From positions 434,001 to 498,000 of the forward strand of contig NZ_JAYGJQ010000003.1 of assembly GCF_035013165.1 (NCBI RefSeq): DNA of 64,000 bases. The letters are read 5' to 3'. This document shows, piece after piece, positions 42,452 to 50,443 of the stretch (positions are counted from its first letter, which is position 1; each line of letters starts with the position of its first letter). The position numbers were made by a program, and so were the translations under genes. The notes below the pieces were generated by a model that saw nothing but the letters and a program-made list of their open reading frames with translations, was not told where the DNA came from and searched no databases. The DNA is from Bacteriovorax sp. PP10. GTDB lineage: Bacteria > Bdellovibrionota > Bacteriovoracia > Bacteriovoracales > Bacteriovoracaceae.

Positions 42452-44256
42452 GGAACTTTTACCGCTGCGACACCTGTTGGTGTATTAATATAATTAAGAG
42501 ATCCAATAGCACTCACCGCTTTTCCTGTTGAAGTTTTACCAGCAAGAGATGCCGTCGCCACGCCACCACGTTTAATAGAATTAGCGACGTCACTGTAAGT
42601 ATAACTTGGATTATAAGCGTAAATCATAGCTGCTAAACCCGCCACATGTGGAGCGGCCATCGAAGTTCCGCTGATCACATTGTAAGATGTCGTGTTGTAG
42701 GCCAGAGTATCAATTGAAAAATTTGAAACGTTAACTCCTAAATCAACACCAGAGCTGTCTGTAACAAGGTTAAATCCAATACTAAAAGGACTTCCTAACA
42801 ATGACGTGATCTCATATTCAAAAGGCTCACGGTAACCGTAGGTCGTTCCTGAAAATGTATCAAGTTTTGTTCCGCTGGCCATTGGATCAGTTGTGCCACT
42901 CTTACTATAAATTGATATAGAGTCGCCAGCATCGACGTCAGTCATCAAGTAAAAATTTAAAGTCGCAACATCAACAGAGGAAGGATTAAAACTTTTCCAC
43001 GCCCTTGCATCCATATTGTTTAAATACTTCGCAGTACTGTAGTTATAATTAGTAGGATTAACCAGGCAACTGACAGGTGAGCCAAAATTTAAATCTTTGT
43101 AGCCCCATCCTGAAGCGGCCGTGCTGGAAAAACTCCATCCTGCTTTTAACGTATCAGTCACAGATGAGTGAGTTCCGGGCCATGTACTTACAATATTAAC
43201 TCCCGGCGCTCCGACGTCCACGTGAGTTATTCCATAATTAGAAAAAGAGGCCAATGAATAATCCTGAGCTAAGGCCGCAACACAAACGATATTATTCTGA
43301 GCATAGTCACATGGATAAATTAGTGTTGAACCGTCATCGTTATTTGTTCCATCATTTCCTGCGGCGGCCACGACCAAAACATTATGATTAAGAGCGTACG
43401 TCATTGCATCACTTTCAAATTGACCAAACTCACTTCCCCCTAAACTCATATTGATGACTTTAGCACCGTTATCAACCGCAAAATTAATACCGTCAATTAT
43501 ATCGGCCGATGTTCCAGATCCCGTTGTATCTAAAACTCTTATGGCCATCAATTTTACTTTCCAGCATACACCGGTACTACCAGTGCCATTATTTCCAACG
43601 GCACCAATTGTTCCTGCAACGTGTGTTCCATGGCCATTAGAATCCATCGGATCATTGTCATTATTTACAAAGTCATAACCGTGATTTGGATAGCTCGCTC
43701 CCCCATCCCACATATTATTTACTAGATCACCTTGATTATAATTAATTCCTGTATCGATAACGGCCACGATGACTGAGGAGCAGTCCGTGATAGTATTCCA
43801 TGCATATTCCAGATTCATATCCTTACCGGACACACCTGGATTGTTTGTCGGTCTCGGAGTGTCGGGACCACCGGCCGAAATAATCGTTTGTCCGGTATTT
43901 TTTAATCCCCACAATTGCCCATAACGAGGGTCATTGGGAGCTAGTAATGCATGATAAATATAATTGGGTTGAGCATGAAGAACATCAGGATCTTGCTTAA
44001 ATTCTTCAATCGCCTCTTTTATGTTGAGAGTTTTTTTTAGCTTAACTCTATTCCAACCTTTTTTCATCTGCTTGCCGATCCTGACTCCACCTTCTCTTTC
44101 AATGGCAACACTCTGATCAAAAGAACTCATTGTAGCTTTATACTTCACCAGTATCTCGCCGGTGACAAAATTGGATTTTAAATTTTTCGAATGGGCCGAA
44201 AAAACATTTCCAGAAAAAATTAATAAACTCACAAATATTAAATTTTTAATCTTCAT
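42448..44256 (-). CDS. Exported subtilisin-like (S8) protease with large insertion before the catalytic Ser
   Basis: The 602-residue protein has a signal peptide (LLIFSGNVFS), an I9-type prodomain (~25-103) and an S8 catalytic domain: Asp168 (AVIDTG), His209 (NGHGTHVAG), oxyanion Asn301 (AAAGNDG) and Ser532 (SGTSMAAPHVAG). All four are intact, so activity is expected. Between PGVNIVSTWPG (~360) and VISGTSM (~528) lies an extra ~160-residue beta-rich domain (GWSFSSTAAS... GSPFSIGFNLVTD) where ordinary subtilases have about 15 residues. It resembles a jelly-roll carbohydrate- or protein-binding insert. It belongs to the operon with the lipoprotein and barrel upstream. Confidence 0.9.
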   Translation of the reverse strand: MKIKNLIFVSLLIFSGNVFSAHSKNLKSNFVTGEILVKYKATMSSFDQSVAIEREGGVRIGKQMKKGWNRVKLKKTLNIKEAIEEFKQDPDVLHAQPNYIYHALLAPNDPRYGQLWGLKNTGQTIISAGGPDTPRPTNNPGVSGKDMNLEYAWNTITDCSSVIVAVIDTGINYNQGDLVNNMWDGGASYPNHGYDFVNNDNDPMDSNGHGTHVAGTIGAVGNNGTGSTGVCWKVKLMAIRVLDTTGSGTSADIIDGINFAVDNGAKVINMSLGGSEFGQFESDAMTYALNHNVLVVAAAGNDGTNNDDGSTLIYPCDYAQNNIVCVAALAQDYSLASFSNYGITHVDVGAPGVNIVSTWPGTHSSVTDTLKAGWSFSSTAASGWGYKDLNFGSPVSCLVNPTNYNYSTAKYLNNMDARAWKSFNPSSVDVATLNFYLMTDVDAGDSISIYSKSGTTDPMASGTKLDTFSGTTYGYREPFEYEITSLLGSPFSIGFNLVTDSSGVDLGVNVSNFSIDTLAYNTTSYNVISGTSMAAPHVAGLAAMIYAYNPSYTYSDVANSIKRGGVATASLAGKTSTGKAVSAIGSLNYINTPTGVAAVKVP

Positions 44257-44264
44257 AAAATATC

Positions 44265-45542
44265 CTACGGTAACGTGATGGAAAATTCAGTTGAGGTATC
44301 ACTCATTGTCCCTGACGTTGATCCTGGCGCATTTAAATTCGAGTAAGCAGATACTTTAAAATAGGTCGTACCTATTAAAAGATTTGAAAGTGTTTTTGTC
44401 ACTGGTGCTGTCGGTCCTGCAACGTATGGGACATCGTAATAACTGGCGGACGCCGGATCAATACCACTTGTTCTACTATAGTAAATCCGATATCCCCCAC
44501 CTGTTTTATTCACGGCCTTTTCACGGTTGGCATTCCATGAGATCTGAACACTAGGTGCAGGTCCAAGATAATTATAGGCCGATAGAGCAGACGAGCATGC
44601 GCTCGATCCGACGAGATTTGATGAGTTCGTATAAAAAGAATGAGTACCCACACTTAAAGCGGAGCTTGTAACATAAACACTTCCACCTGTTGATGTCGCT
44701 ATCCCTACTAAAGATAAACAACTAGCATCCGTATAAAGATTAACAGTGTCTCCATTGCTCACACCTGAGGCCATAAATGTTGGAGTGGAAACATAATTGG
44801 GAGAAGTTGATGGCGTGGAAAGTGTCAGAGCTGTTGCACTTGTTGGTAAAACTCCAAGATAGTTATAACTTAAAAGTGCGGCCGAACAAGTTCCTGTCCC
44901 TGCCGTATTTGTACTATTGGTATAAAACTGATTCACTCCAGGAGCAAGTTGACTTGAAATAATTGTCGCAGTTGTCCCGCTGACTAGTGCACTTCCATAA
45001 GACTGCGAACAATTAGAATCCACATATAAATTCCCAGTTTCTCCCGAGACCATACCAAAGAGTCTGACAGCTGGAGTCGCAACAGTACCTGGTGATGACG
45101 CCGGAGAGATCAAGGTCATACTCGTCGCTGTCGTTGGTGCAATTCCCAAATATTGATAACTGGTCAAAAGACCCGAGCAAGCACTAGTTGTATAGGCATT
45201 AGTAGTGTTTGAATAAAAATTAAATGTTCCGACTGAAAGAGTTTGTGAAGTTATTGTCACCGATGAAGCAGAGGCCACTGCACTTCCCGCTAAATTAGTG
45301 CATGCTGAATTAGTAAAAATTTTAATTGTTTCACCACTTACCACACCACTAAGTGAGAATACCGGTGTCGCATCAAAACCTGGAGTGCTTGCCGGAGACA
45401 CCAATGTCATTGACGTTGCAATAGTGGGAACAATTGGAGAGTTTCCAGGTTTATTATAAGTAAAAGGCAACGCATTTTTACTTTCTTGCTTACAAGAAAT
45501 AGTGAGAAATAATATCGTCAAAACAAAAATAAAACTCTTCAT
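44265..45542 (-). CDS. Lipoprotein with three tandem Ig-like repeats and an Fn3-like end
   Basis: The ATG at 45542 is preferred to that at 45548 because AGAG lies 6 nt before it. The lipobox LTISC anchors the ~410-residue mature protein. Three ~95-residue repeats follow, each with SxTLxSPxSxPG, SGETxxxYTxxxC, FYTNSTN and YNYLG landmarks. They are followed by a C-terminal Fn3-like module (VQISWNANREKA, YRIYYSRTSGID, TYFKVSAYSNLN). Each repeat contains two cysteines that could form a disulfide. It is probably a rigid surface stalk or adhesin, transcribed with the barrel and the protease. Confidence 0.8.
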   Translation of the reverse strand: MKSFIFVLTILFLTISCKQESKNALPFTYNKPGNSPIVPTIATSMTLVSPASTPGFDATPVFSLSGVVSGETIKIFTNSACTNLAGSAVASASSVTITSQTLSVGTFNFYSNTTNAYTTSACSGLLTSYQYLGIAPTTATSMTLISPASSPGTVATPAVRLFGMVSGETGNLYVDSNCSQSYGSALVSGTTATIISSQLAPGVNQFYTNSTNTAGTGTCSAALLSYNYLGVLPTSATALTLSTPSTSPNYVSTPTFMASGVSNGDTVNLYTDASCLSLVGIATSTGGSVYVTSSALSVGTHSFYTNSSNLVGSSACSSALSAYNYLGPAPSVQISWNANREKAVNKTGGGYRIYYSRTSGIDPASASYYDVPYVAGPTAPVTKTLSNLLIGTTYFKVSAYSNLNAPGSTSGTMSDTSTEFSITLP

Positions 45543-45550
45543 AGTCATCT

Positions 45551-46537
45551 CTATTTAAAGTAGTACTTCAACCCAAGTGTAAAATACTGGTTAGAGTAAC
45601 TCATATTTGATGTAAAATTTGTCCCAGAACTTTCATCCTGAAATTTTAGACTTTTTTTTCCCAGATACTCATAACCTAAATTCATTCCAACCCCCCAATG
45701 AGAATTTAAATGATATTCAATCCCGGCCTCGATCAATGCCGCAATTCCCAGAGAACTAAGTTCATATGTGGAGACACTATCACTAAGAGTTGAGCTCATG
45801 TGACTGGCCCCAATATAGGCTGCCACAATCGGCTTCCATGCGGAATCATCTAAAAAAATAAATTTATAACCGACATAAAAGTTTTTGAAGGAGTCTTCGT
45901 AGACCCACGTTCCTCTTTCTGAAATGGAAGTGTTTAAATCAGTTAAATCGAGTGCATCAGATTTTTTTCCGTTTGATAACCTTAATTTGAATGCCAAAAA
46001 TCTATTTTGATTGGACCTTAATCCAAAACCTAAACTTAATAATGAACCCGAACTATAACTGCTGTTTTCGGCCTTACCCCATGATGTCGGGTTGGTTGCT
46101 GAGGTCGATGGAAATACTTCATTGTAGTCACTGGCCACGGGGCCCTCGTCTGAAACTTTCATTGAACCAAAATCAATTTCAGCAAAATATTTATAAGATT
46201 TGAATTTTTCTCCCTCACTCATATCACGAGGCTTCTTCTTAAATTCATTTCCCTGCAAATCATTATTGATTTTAGTTTTATCGACATTCATGACACATGA
46301 TTCACGAGTCACAAAAATCTGATTATGAATTTTGAATACAATATAGTCTGGATTTTTAGCAGGACTTCGAGCATCCAAAATGACATTCGCAAATTGCTTA
46401 CCGTTAACAACTTTGAATTCTTTATTTTCAAAAAGACTGACTTCACATCGACTGAGTTCATGCAGGTAGTACACGCTTTCGGCCCTGGCATTAACGGCCA
46501 TGATTGTTGCGAGTAAAAAAAGGTAATACCTGATCAT
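45551..46537 (-). CDS. Outer-membrane beta-barrel protein heading the protease operon
   Basis: The 328-residue protein has a signal peptide (YLFLLATIMAVNARA) and a ~110-residue N-terminal globular part with two cysteines (RCEVSL, ESCVMN). A C-terminal barrel of about eight strands follows (SLLSLGFGLRSNQNRFLAFK, FYVGYKFIFL, GVGMNLGYEYLG), ending in FTLGLKYYFK. It is first in an operon with the Ig-repeat lipoprotein (2-9 bp), the subtilase and the propeptide-like gene. It could be an outer-membrane anchor or receptor for them. That is inference from order alone. Confidence 0.75.
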   Translation of the reverse strand: MIRYYLFLLATIMAVNARAESVYYLHELSRCEVSLFENKEFKVVNGKQFANVILDARSPAKNPDYIVFKIHNQIFVTRESCVMNVDKTKINNDLQGNEFKKKPRDMSEGEKFKSYKYFAEIDFGSMKVSDEGPVASDYNEVFPSTSATNPTSWGKAENSSYSSGSLLSLGFGLRSNQNRFLAFKLRLSNGKKSDALDLTDLNTSISERGTWVYEDSFKNFYVGYKFIFLDDSAWKPIVAAYIGASHMSSTLSDSVSTYELSSLGIAALIEAGIEYHLNSHWGVGMNLGYEYLGKKSLKFQDESSGTNFTSNMSYSNQYFTLGLKYYFK

Positions 46538-46579
46538 TAAACAATTATCCGCTAATTTGCAAAATATGCAAGTAGGAAT

Positions 46580-46614
46580 AAATATCTAATAAGCTCTTGC
46601 TGAGCTAGATATTT
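46580..46614 (-). repeat. Imperfect hairpin at the end of the exported sHSP gene
   Basis: AAATATCT (46580-46587) and AGATATTT (46607-46614) enclose AGCTC/GAGCT arms with a 5-nt loop and a 4-nt bulge. The dyad overlaps the stop codon at 46605-46607. It lacks a T run, so it is not a clear intrinsic terminator; it may protect or attenuate the transcript. Confidence 0.3.
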
Positions 46615-47216
46615 AGATCATCTGAATTAGGACTCACAGGAATTCGCTCATCAACTTTTTTGACAGCAGGAGGCGGCGTTGTCTTCTTAAATTCAGCTTT
46701 CGCCAGACGTTTAAACTTAATTAAAAATTCACCATCTTTATTTTCAAATTCAGGACTAGTTTGATCAACATCATCAGGCAGAGAAAACGATCTTTCAAAA
46801 TTCACTTTGCGCACGATTTTTTTCTTACCAGTGCCTTGAGTAGACTCTACATCACCTTTAATCTTCACCATCCCCTTTTCAATCTTAATATCTAGAGGTT
46901 TATCTTTAATCTGTTTTACTTTTATTTTTAAAATTTTCTGAGTGTCAGTAACGATCCAGTCATACTCTCCGACTACCGGCCCTTCGAGCTCTCCGATATC
47001 AAAACCGGGCATTCCGCCTTGTTGTGAGAACCTTCTCATCATCTCCATCATCTTTTGTTCCATGTCGCCATTGCCGTCCATAAGAGAGTTGAGCATCTCT
47101 TCGCGGGCCTTCATGATTTCCTGGATTTGTTTTTCGAACTGCTCATCTTGAGCATAAATTTTTGGTGCTGTTATATTTGCGAATAAAAAAATCATGATGA
47201 GTACTAATTTTTTCAT
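46605..47216 (-). CDS. Exported alpha-crystallin (sHSP)-like protein
   Basis: The 203-residue protein has a signal peptide ending IYA-QDE and a Met/Glu-rich helical N-terminal part (MMEMMRRFSQQGGMPGFD). Residues ~85-165 have the alpha-crystallin shape: IVTDTQKILKIKVKQI, KIEKGMVKIKGDVES, then ERSFSLPDDVDQTSPEFENK and GEFLIKFKR. Cytoplasmic small heat-shock proteins are holdases; an exported version would act on periplasmic or surface clients. The C-terminal tail (RIPVSP) contains an IxV-like motif used for oligomer contacts. Confidence 0.7.
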   Translation of the reverse strand: MKKLVLIMIFLFANITAPKIYAQDEQFEKQIQEIMKAREEMLNSLMDGNGDMEQKMMEMMRRFSQQGGMPGFDIGELEGPVVGEYDWIVTDTQKILKIKVKQIKDKPLDIKIEKGMVKIKGDVESTQGTGKKKIVRKVNFERSFSLPDDVDQTSPEFENKDGEFLIKFKRLAKAEFKKTTPPPAVKKVDERIPVSPNSDDLNI

Positions 47217-47228
47217 ATGTCCTCTTTA

Positions 47229-47540
47229 TTAAGCCTCCATACATTTTACCACATCGTAGGCAGGTGTCTCGTACGGATGTGAATTTTTTAAGGCCTTCAC
47301 TGCAATAGATAATATGTGATCATCCATCACCATTTCAACCCTGACTTCAGAAATTTTTTCTACATCTCCAACTTTTCCGATAGTTGGATTTGCGCCCTCC
47401 AAGGCCCTAAATTGCCCCTGACCTTCTGTTTCAAAAGAGCATCTGTCATAGTTACCAATGCGCCCAACCCCAACGTCAAACAAAGCATTTTTCACAACTT
47501 CTTTAAACTCAACCGGAACATAAAAAGTTAACTTAAGCAT
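47229..47540 (-). CDS. YqfO/NIF3-type CutA-like domain protein
   Basis: The 103-residue protein matches the inserted dimerisation domain of YqfO/NIF3 proteins as a stand-alone unit: MLKLTFYVPVEFKEVVKNAL, GRIGNYDRCSFE, and HPYETPAYDVV near the end. The dinuclear-metal NIF3 catalytic part is absent. It is probably a small trimer with a PII/CutA-like fold; function unknown. Confidence 0.88.
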   Translation of the reverse strand: MLKLTFYVPVEFKEVVKNALFDVGVGRIGNYDRCSFETEGQGQFRALEGANPTIGKVGDVEKISEVRVEMVMDDHILSIAVKALKNSHPYETPAYDVVKCMEA

Positions 47541-47551
47541 TAGAGTCTCCT

Positions 47552-47590
47552 AAAACAAAAAGGCCCCTCTGGTATTAGCAGAGAGGCCTT
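47552..47590 (-). terminator. Intrinsic terminator downstream of the FKBP gene
   Basis: On the minus strand a 12-bp stem (47579-47590 with 47560-47571, one G-U pair, 7-nt loop) is followed by TTTTGTTTTAGG. It ends the FKBP transcript, whose stop is at 47636. Confidence 0.8.
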
Positions 47591-47610
47591 CTTTTATAAT
47601 TTTATAATTT

Positions 47611-47648
47611 CTTAAAAACTATTTTTTCTTAAAAACTATTTTTTCTTA
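47611..47648 (-). repeat. 17-bp tandem duplication spanning the FKBP stop codon
   Basis: CTTAAAAACTATTTTTT occurs twice in direct tandem (47611-47627, 47628-47644) and begins a third time. The repeat includes the TAG stop of the FKBP gene, so it duplicates the end of the gene without changing the protein. It is likely replication slippage. Confidence 0.8.
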
Positions 47649-48352
47649 GCTGCAGATGCAGATGGAGCCGCTTCAGCAGTTGGTGCTGCTTTTTCGATTC
47701 CAAGAAGTTCAACTTCGAAAATTAAAGTTGCGCCACCAGCGATTTTCGGAGGTGCACCAGCATCACCGTAAGCTAGCTCAGAAGGGATTACGAATTTCGA
47801 CTTCCCACCAACTTTCATAGTTTGAAGACCTTCAGTCCATCCACGGATAACTCTGTTAAGAGGGAATGAAACTTCTTGTTTTCTTTCTACAGATGAATCG
47901 AACACAGTTCCATCCATTAAAGTACCATGGTAGTGAACTTTTACTACGTCAGTTTCTTTTGGAGTAGGTCCAGTTCCTTCTTTGATTACTTTGTAAGCAA
48001 GTCCAGAAGCAGTTTTAGTTGCCCCTTCTTTCTTTACGAAGTTATCGATGAATTCAGCACCTTTCTTCTTGATATCTCCAGCTTGTTTTTCCATACGAGC
48101 TTTGAACATATCTTGGATTTTTTGTTGGTATGCCATAGGATCAACTTTTTGTTTTTCACCTTTAGCTGCATCTCTTAATCCAGATGTAAGTGCGTCGATT
48201 TCTGAATCTGACATACTTAATTGAGTTAAGCGTGATCCGAACATTGTTCCGATCGAGTAAAATGTTTTCTCTTCTTCTGTCTTAGGGTCTTTCCCTTTTG
48301 AACATCCAACTGCAACTGCTGCAAGAAGTGCCAATACTAAAATCTTCTTCAT
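47636..48352 (-). CDS. FKBP-type peptidyl-prolyl isomerase lipoprotein (Mip/FkpA-like)
   Basis: I start at the ATG at 48352: AAAGGA lies 9 nt before it, while it would abut the earlier ATG at 48361. Lipobox AVAVGC anchors the protein. A dimerisation helix region (GSRLTQLSMSDSEIDAL, YQQKIQDMFKARMEK) precedes the FKBP domain (~105-220): DVVKVHYHGTLMDGTVFDSS, VIRGWTEGLQTMKVGGKSKF, IPSELAYGDAGAPP, and TLIFEVELLGI. It speeds prolyl isomerisation in exported protein folding. A poly-Ala/Lys tail follows. Confidence 0.93.
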   Translation of the reverse strand: MKKILVLALLAAVAVGCSKGKDPKTEEEKTFYSIGTMFGSRLTQLSMSDSEIDALTSGLRDAAKGEKQKVDPMAYQQKIQDMFKARMEKQAGDIKKKGAEFIDNFVKKEGATKTASGLAYKVIKEGTGPTPKETDVVKVHYHGTLMDGTVFDSSVERKQEVSFPLNRVIRGWTEGLQTMKVGGKSKFVIPSELAYGDAGAPPKIAGGATLIFEVELLGIEKAAPTAEAAPSASAAKKK

Positions 48353-48433
48353 TGTGATCATTCCTTTGTATGATGATTGGTGAATAATTTATTTACTTTA
48401 ATACGTTAATGCGGGTTTGTTTAAAGATCAAGC

Positions 48434-49204
48434 CTAAGGCTTAACTTTTAAATTTTCATATCGCGATTTATTTGCAGGCAATGCCCTTTCCCAATCTCCG
48501 TACAATGGATTTGGAAGGATAATAAACTTCTGCCCGAAGTCCGCTTTCATTTTATCGACCAACGCGTTACGCTCTTCAACCGTCGTTTTTTCATATCCAC
48601 CTGGGAAATCTGAAAGATTATCTCCCACATATAAAACAACTGAATACTTCTTAAGAACTTCCAGACGTCTTGGCTCTTTTGTATGCTCTTTCGGCATTGG
48701 CATTAGGTTTTCTTTTTTTACCGGGAAGCCCTGAGCTTTCAGGTTATCAAAAGTATCCTGGAACATGTCGCTCGCTCTGTTTGTAATATAGAAAATTTCT
48801 ACGTTACGCGCTTCCAGGAATTTTACGAAATCAAGAGCACCGGGGATAGCAATCGCTTGCTTCATCTTCACCCATTCAGCAAAATGATTTTCTTTCCATG
48901 AAAGACCTTCTCTAATCTCCATGGCCCCGCCAAAAGAGTTATCAAGAACCGTTTCATCGATATCGAAAATAACAGCACGCTTTTTGTTGTGCTTGTCTTC
49001 CAGGTCTCTTTCAACACGCTCTTTAGCGATATTGTAAGCTTGATAAGTAAGTGCTCTATACTCACCACTCGTTTGTTGCCATAAATAGGCCCCAACCTGA
49101 TACTCACGTGGATTTGGTTTTGCAACCGAATCACTTACTGAGTTCGAATGAGTTGAACAAGACGCTAAAACCGTCAATGTTAAGATTGTTAAAAGTGAAC
49201 GCAT
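48434..49204 (-). CDS. Class C acid phosphatase, lipoprotein e(P4) family
   Basis: The 256-residue HAD-superfamily phosphatase has lipobox LTVLASC. Motif I is VIFDIDETVLDN with nucleophile and acid Asp, motif II YITNRAS, and motif III LYVGDNLSDF with the conserved Asp pair. YLWQQTSGEYRALTYQAYN is the family N-terminal signature. In Haemophilus e(P4) dephosphorylates nucleotides such as NMN and 5'-AMP, allowing uptake of nucleosides. A scavenging role fits a predator that digests prey nucleic acids. Confidence 0.95.
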   Translation of the reverse strand: MRSLLTILTLTVLASCSTHSNSVSDSVAKPNPREYQVGAYLWQQTSGEYRALTYQAYNIAKERVERDLEDKHNKKRAVIFDIDETVLDNSFGGAMEIREGLSWKENHFAEWVKMKQAIAIPGALDFVKFLEARNVEIFYITNRASDMFQDTFDNLKAQGFPVKKENLMPMPKEHTKEPRRLEVLKKYSVVLYVGDNLSDFPGGYEKTTVEERNALVDKMKADFGQKFIILPNPLYGDWERALPANKSRYENLKVKP

Positions 49205-49222
49205 TATAATCTCCTTATTATT

Positions 49223-49882
49223 TTAAAAGCCCGCTTCATCCAAAGCAAGGTTGCACATCTGATCACACATTTCATTCTGTGGATGTCCGGCATGGCCTTT
49301 CACCCAATTGAACTTAATGTGATTAAAATTTGATTTCAATTCATCTAACTGCTTCCAAAGAAGAATATTCTCCGGCTCTTTCCCATCGGCCTTTTTCCAA
49401 CCGCGATTTTTCCATCCAGTGATCCAGCTAGAGATCCCTTCCGTGACATACTTCGAGTCACTATAAACGAACACCGGGCTTTCATGATCAGAGACACCGT
49501 CTTCAATCCATTTTTCAACCAGCCCTTGAAGACCTCTAATAACCCCTTCAAGCTCCATCTTATTATTCGTCGTCGGAACATCAACGCCCGAAGATTTTAA
49601 AATAACTTGCCCACTCGCATCCTGAATCATAACTCCCCAGGCACCCGGCCCTGGGTTTCCTCTACAGGCCCCATCAGCAAACACGGCGTAGCCACTCGTG
49701 CGCTCTTGCATCTCATCCGGCAATGGAAATTTGGATTCCCAGTTAAGAGCTTTCGCCTCCTTAACTTCCACCAAATCAGGGGTTAATGATTCTAGTTTAT
49801 CCAAAGCAGCAATTGCCTCAGGAAACTGGTCAAAGACAGGACGTAATTTTTTAAGAATTTTAAGTACTTCGGATTTTTTCAT
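49223..49882 (-). CDS. rnhA: Ribonuclease HI with N-terminal extension
   Basis: The 219-residue protein has RNase HI motifs: first Asp in VFADGACRGNPGPGAWG, Glu in NNKMELEGVIRGL, Asp in VYSDSKYVTEGI, and the C-terminal Asp in NEMCDQMCNLAL after the His loop WVKGHAGHPQNE. It cuts RNA in RNA-DNA hybrids. About 60 residues precede the catalytic domain (EVLKILKKLRPVFDQF...), an extension not found in E. coli RNase HI; it has no recognisable hybrid-binding motif. Confidence 0.93.
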   Translation of the reverse strand: MKKSEVLKILKKLRPVFDQFPEAIAALDKLESLTPDLVEVKEAKALNWESKFPLPDEMQERTSGYAVFADGACRGNPGPGAWGVMIQDASGQVILKSSGVDVPTTNNKMELEGVIRGLQGLVEKWIEDGVSDHESPVFVYSDSKYVTEGISSWITGWKNRGWKKADGKEPENILLWKQLDELKSNFNHIKFNWVKGHAGHPQNEMCDQMCNLALDEAGF

Positions 49883-49940
49883 AGGGAAAATTCTAGTTTA
49901 AAATATACTCTTTTAGAAGCATTTATGTTAAAACCTTTGC

Positions 49941-50435
49941 ATGAAAACAGCATTTTCCATTCGTGTCTATAAGCAATATTTTAACTTTGCGTCTTCTCAC
50001 TTCATGCTTTTTAAAGATGGAACGAGAGAGCCTCTTCACGGTCACAATTACCGCGTTCAAGTCAAAGGCAACGCGCCTGAGCTTGATGATGACATGGTTT
50101 TTGATTTTTTAAACATAAAACCTATTGTGAGAAGAATCTGTGATTCTTTAGACCATAAACTTTTAATCCCTAAAAACAATCCCAATTTAGTTATTGAAGA
50201 TAGAGAAAATAACTATAACATTGTATGCGTTGATAAGAGTGTTTTTAGTATTCCTAAAACAGACGTGCTGATGCTGCCGATTGAAAATACATCTGCAGAA
50301 AGAATCGCTGCATACATTGCAAACGAACTTCATGCTGCCGTTTTAGCTGAATACAAATTTGAATTTAATGAGCTAGAAATTGAAGTTGAAGAAACGCCAG
50401 GACAGGCCGCTGTATATACCCTCTTTAAGGAATAG
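49941..50435 (+). CDS. 6-pyruvoyl-tetrahydropterin-synthase-family enzyme, PTPS-III-like
   Basis: The 164-residue protein has the PTPS fold: zinc ligands in ASSHFMLF and HGHNYRVQV, and a DHKLL helix. Where QueD has C-x-x-x-HGH, this protein has REPLHGHN with Glu three residues before the first His (E-x-x-HGH). That is the PTPS-III signature of enzymes that cleave dihydroneopterin triphosphate to replace FolB in folate synthesis. A ~30-residue insert (NNYNIVCVDKSVFSIPK) follows the DHKLL helix. Queuosine synthesis is the alternative. Confidence 0.85.
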   Translation: MKTAFSIRVYKQYFNFASSHFMLFKDGTREPLHGHNYRVQVKGNAPELDDDMVFDFLNIKPIVRRICDSLDHKLLIPKNNPNLVIEDRENNYNIVCVDKSVFSIPKTDVLMLPIENTSAERIAAYIANELHAAVLAEYKFEFNELEIEVEETPGQAAVYTLFKE

Positions 50436-50443
50436 GAAGACGA

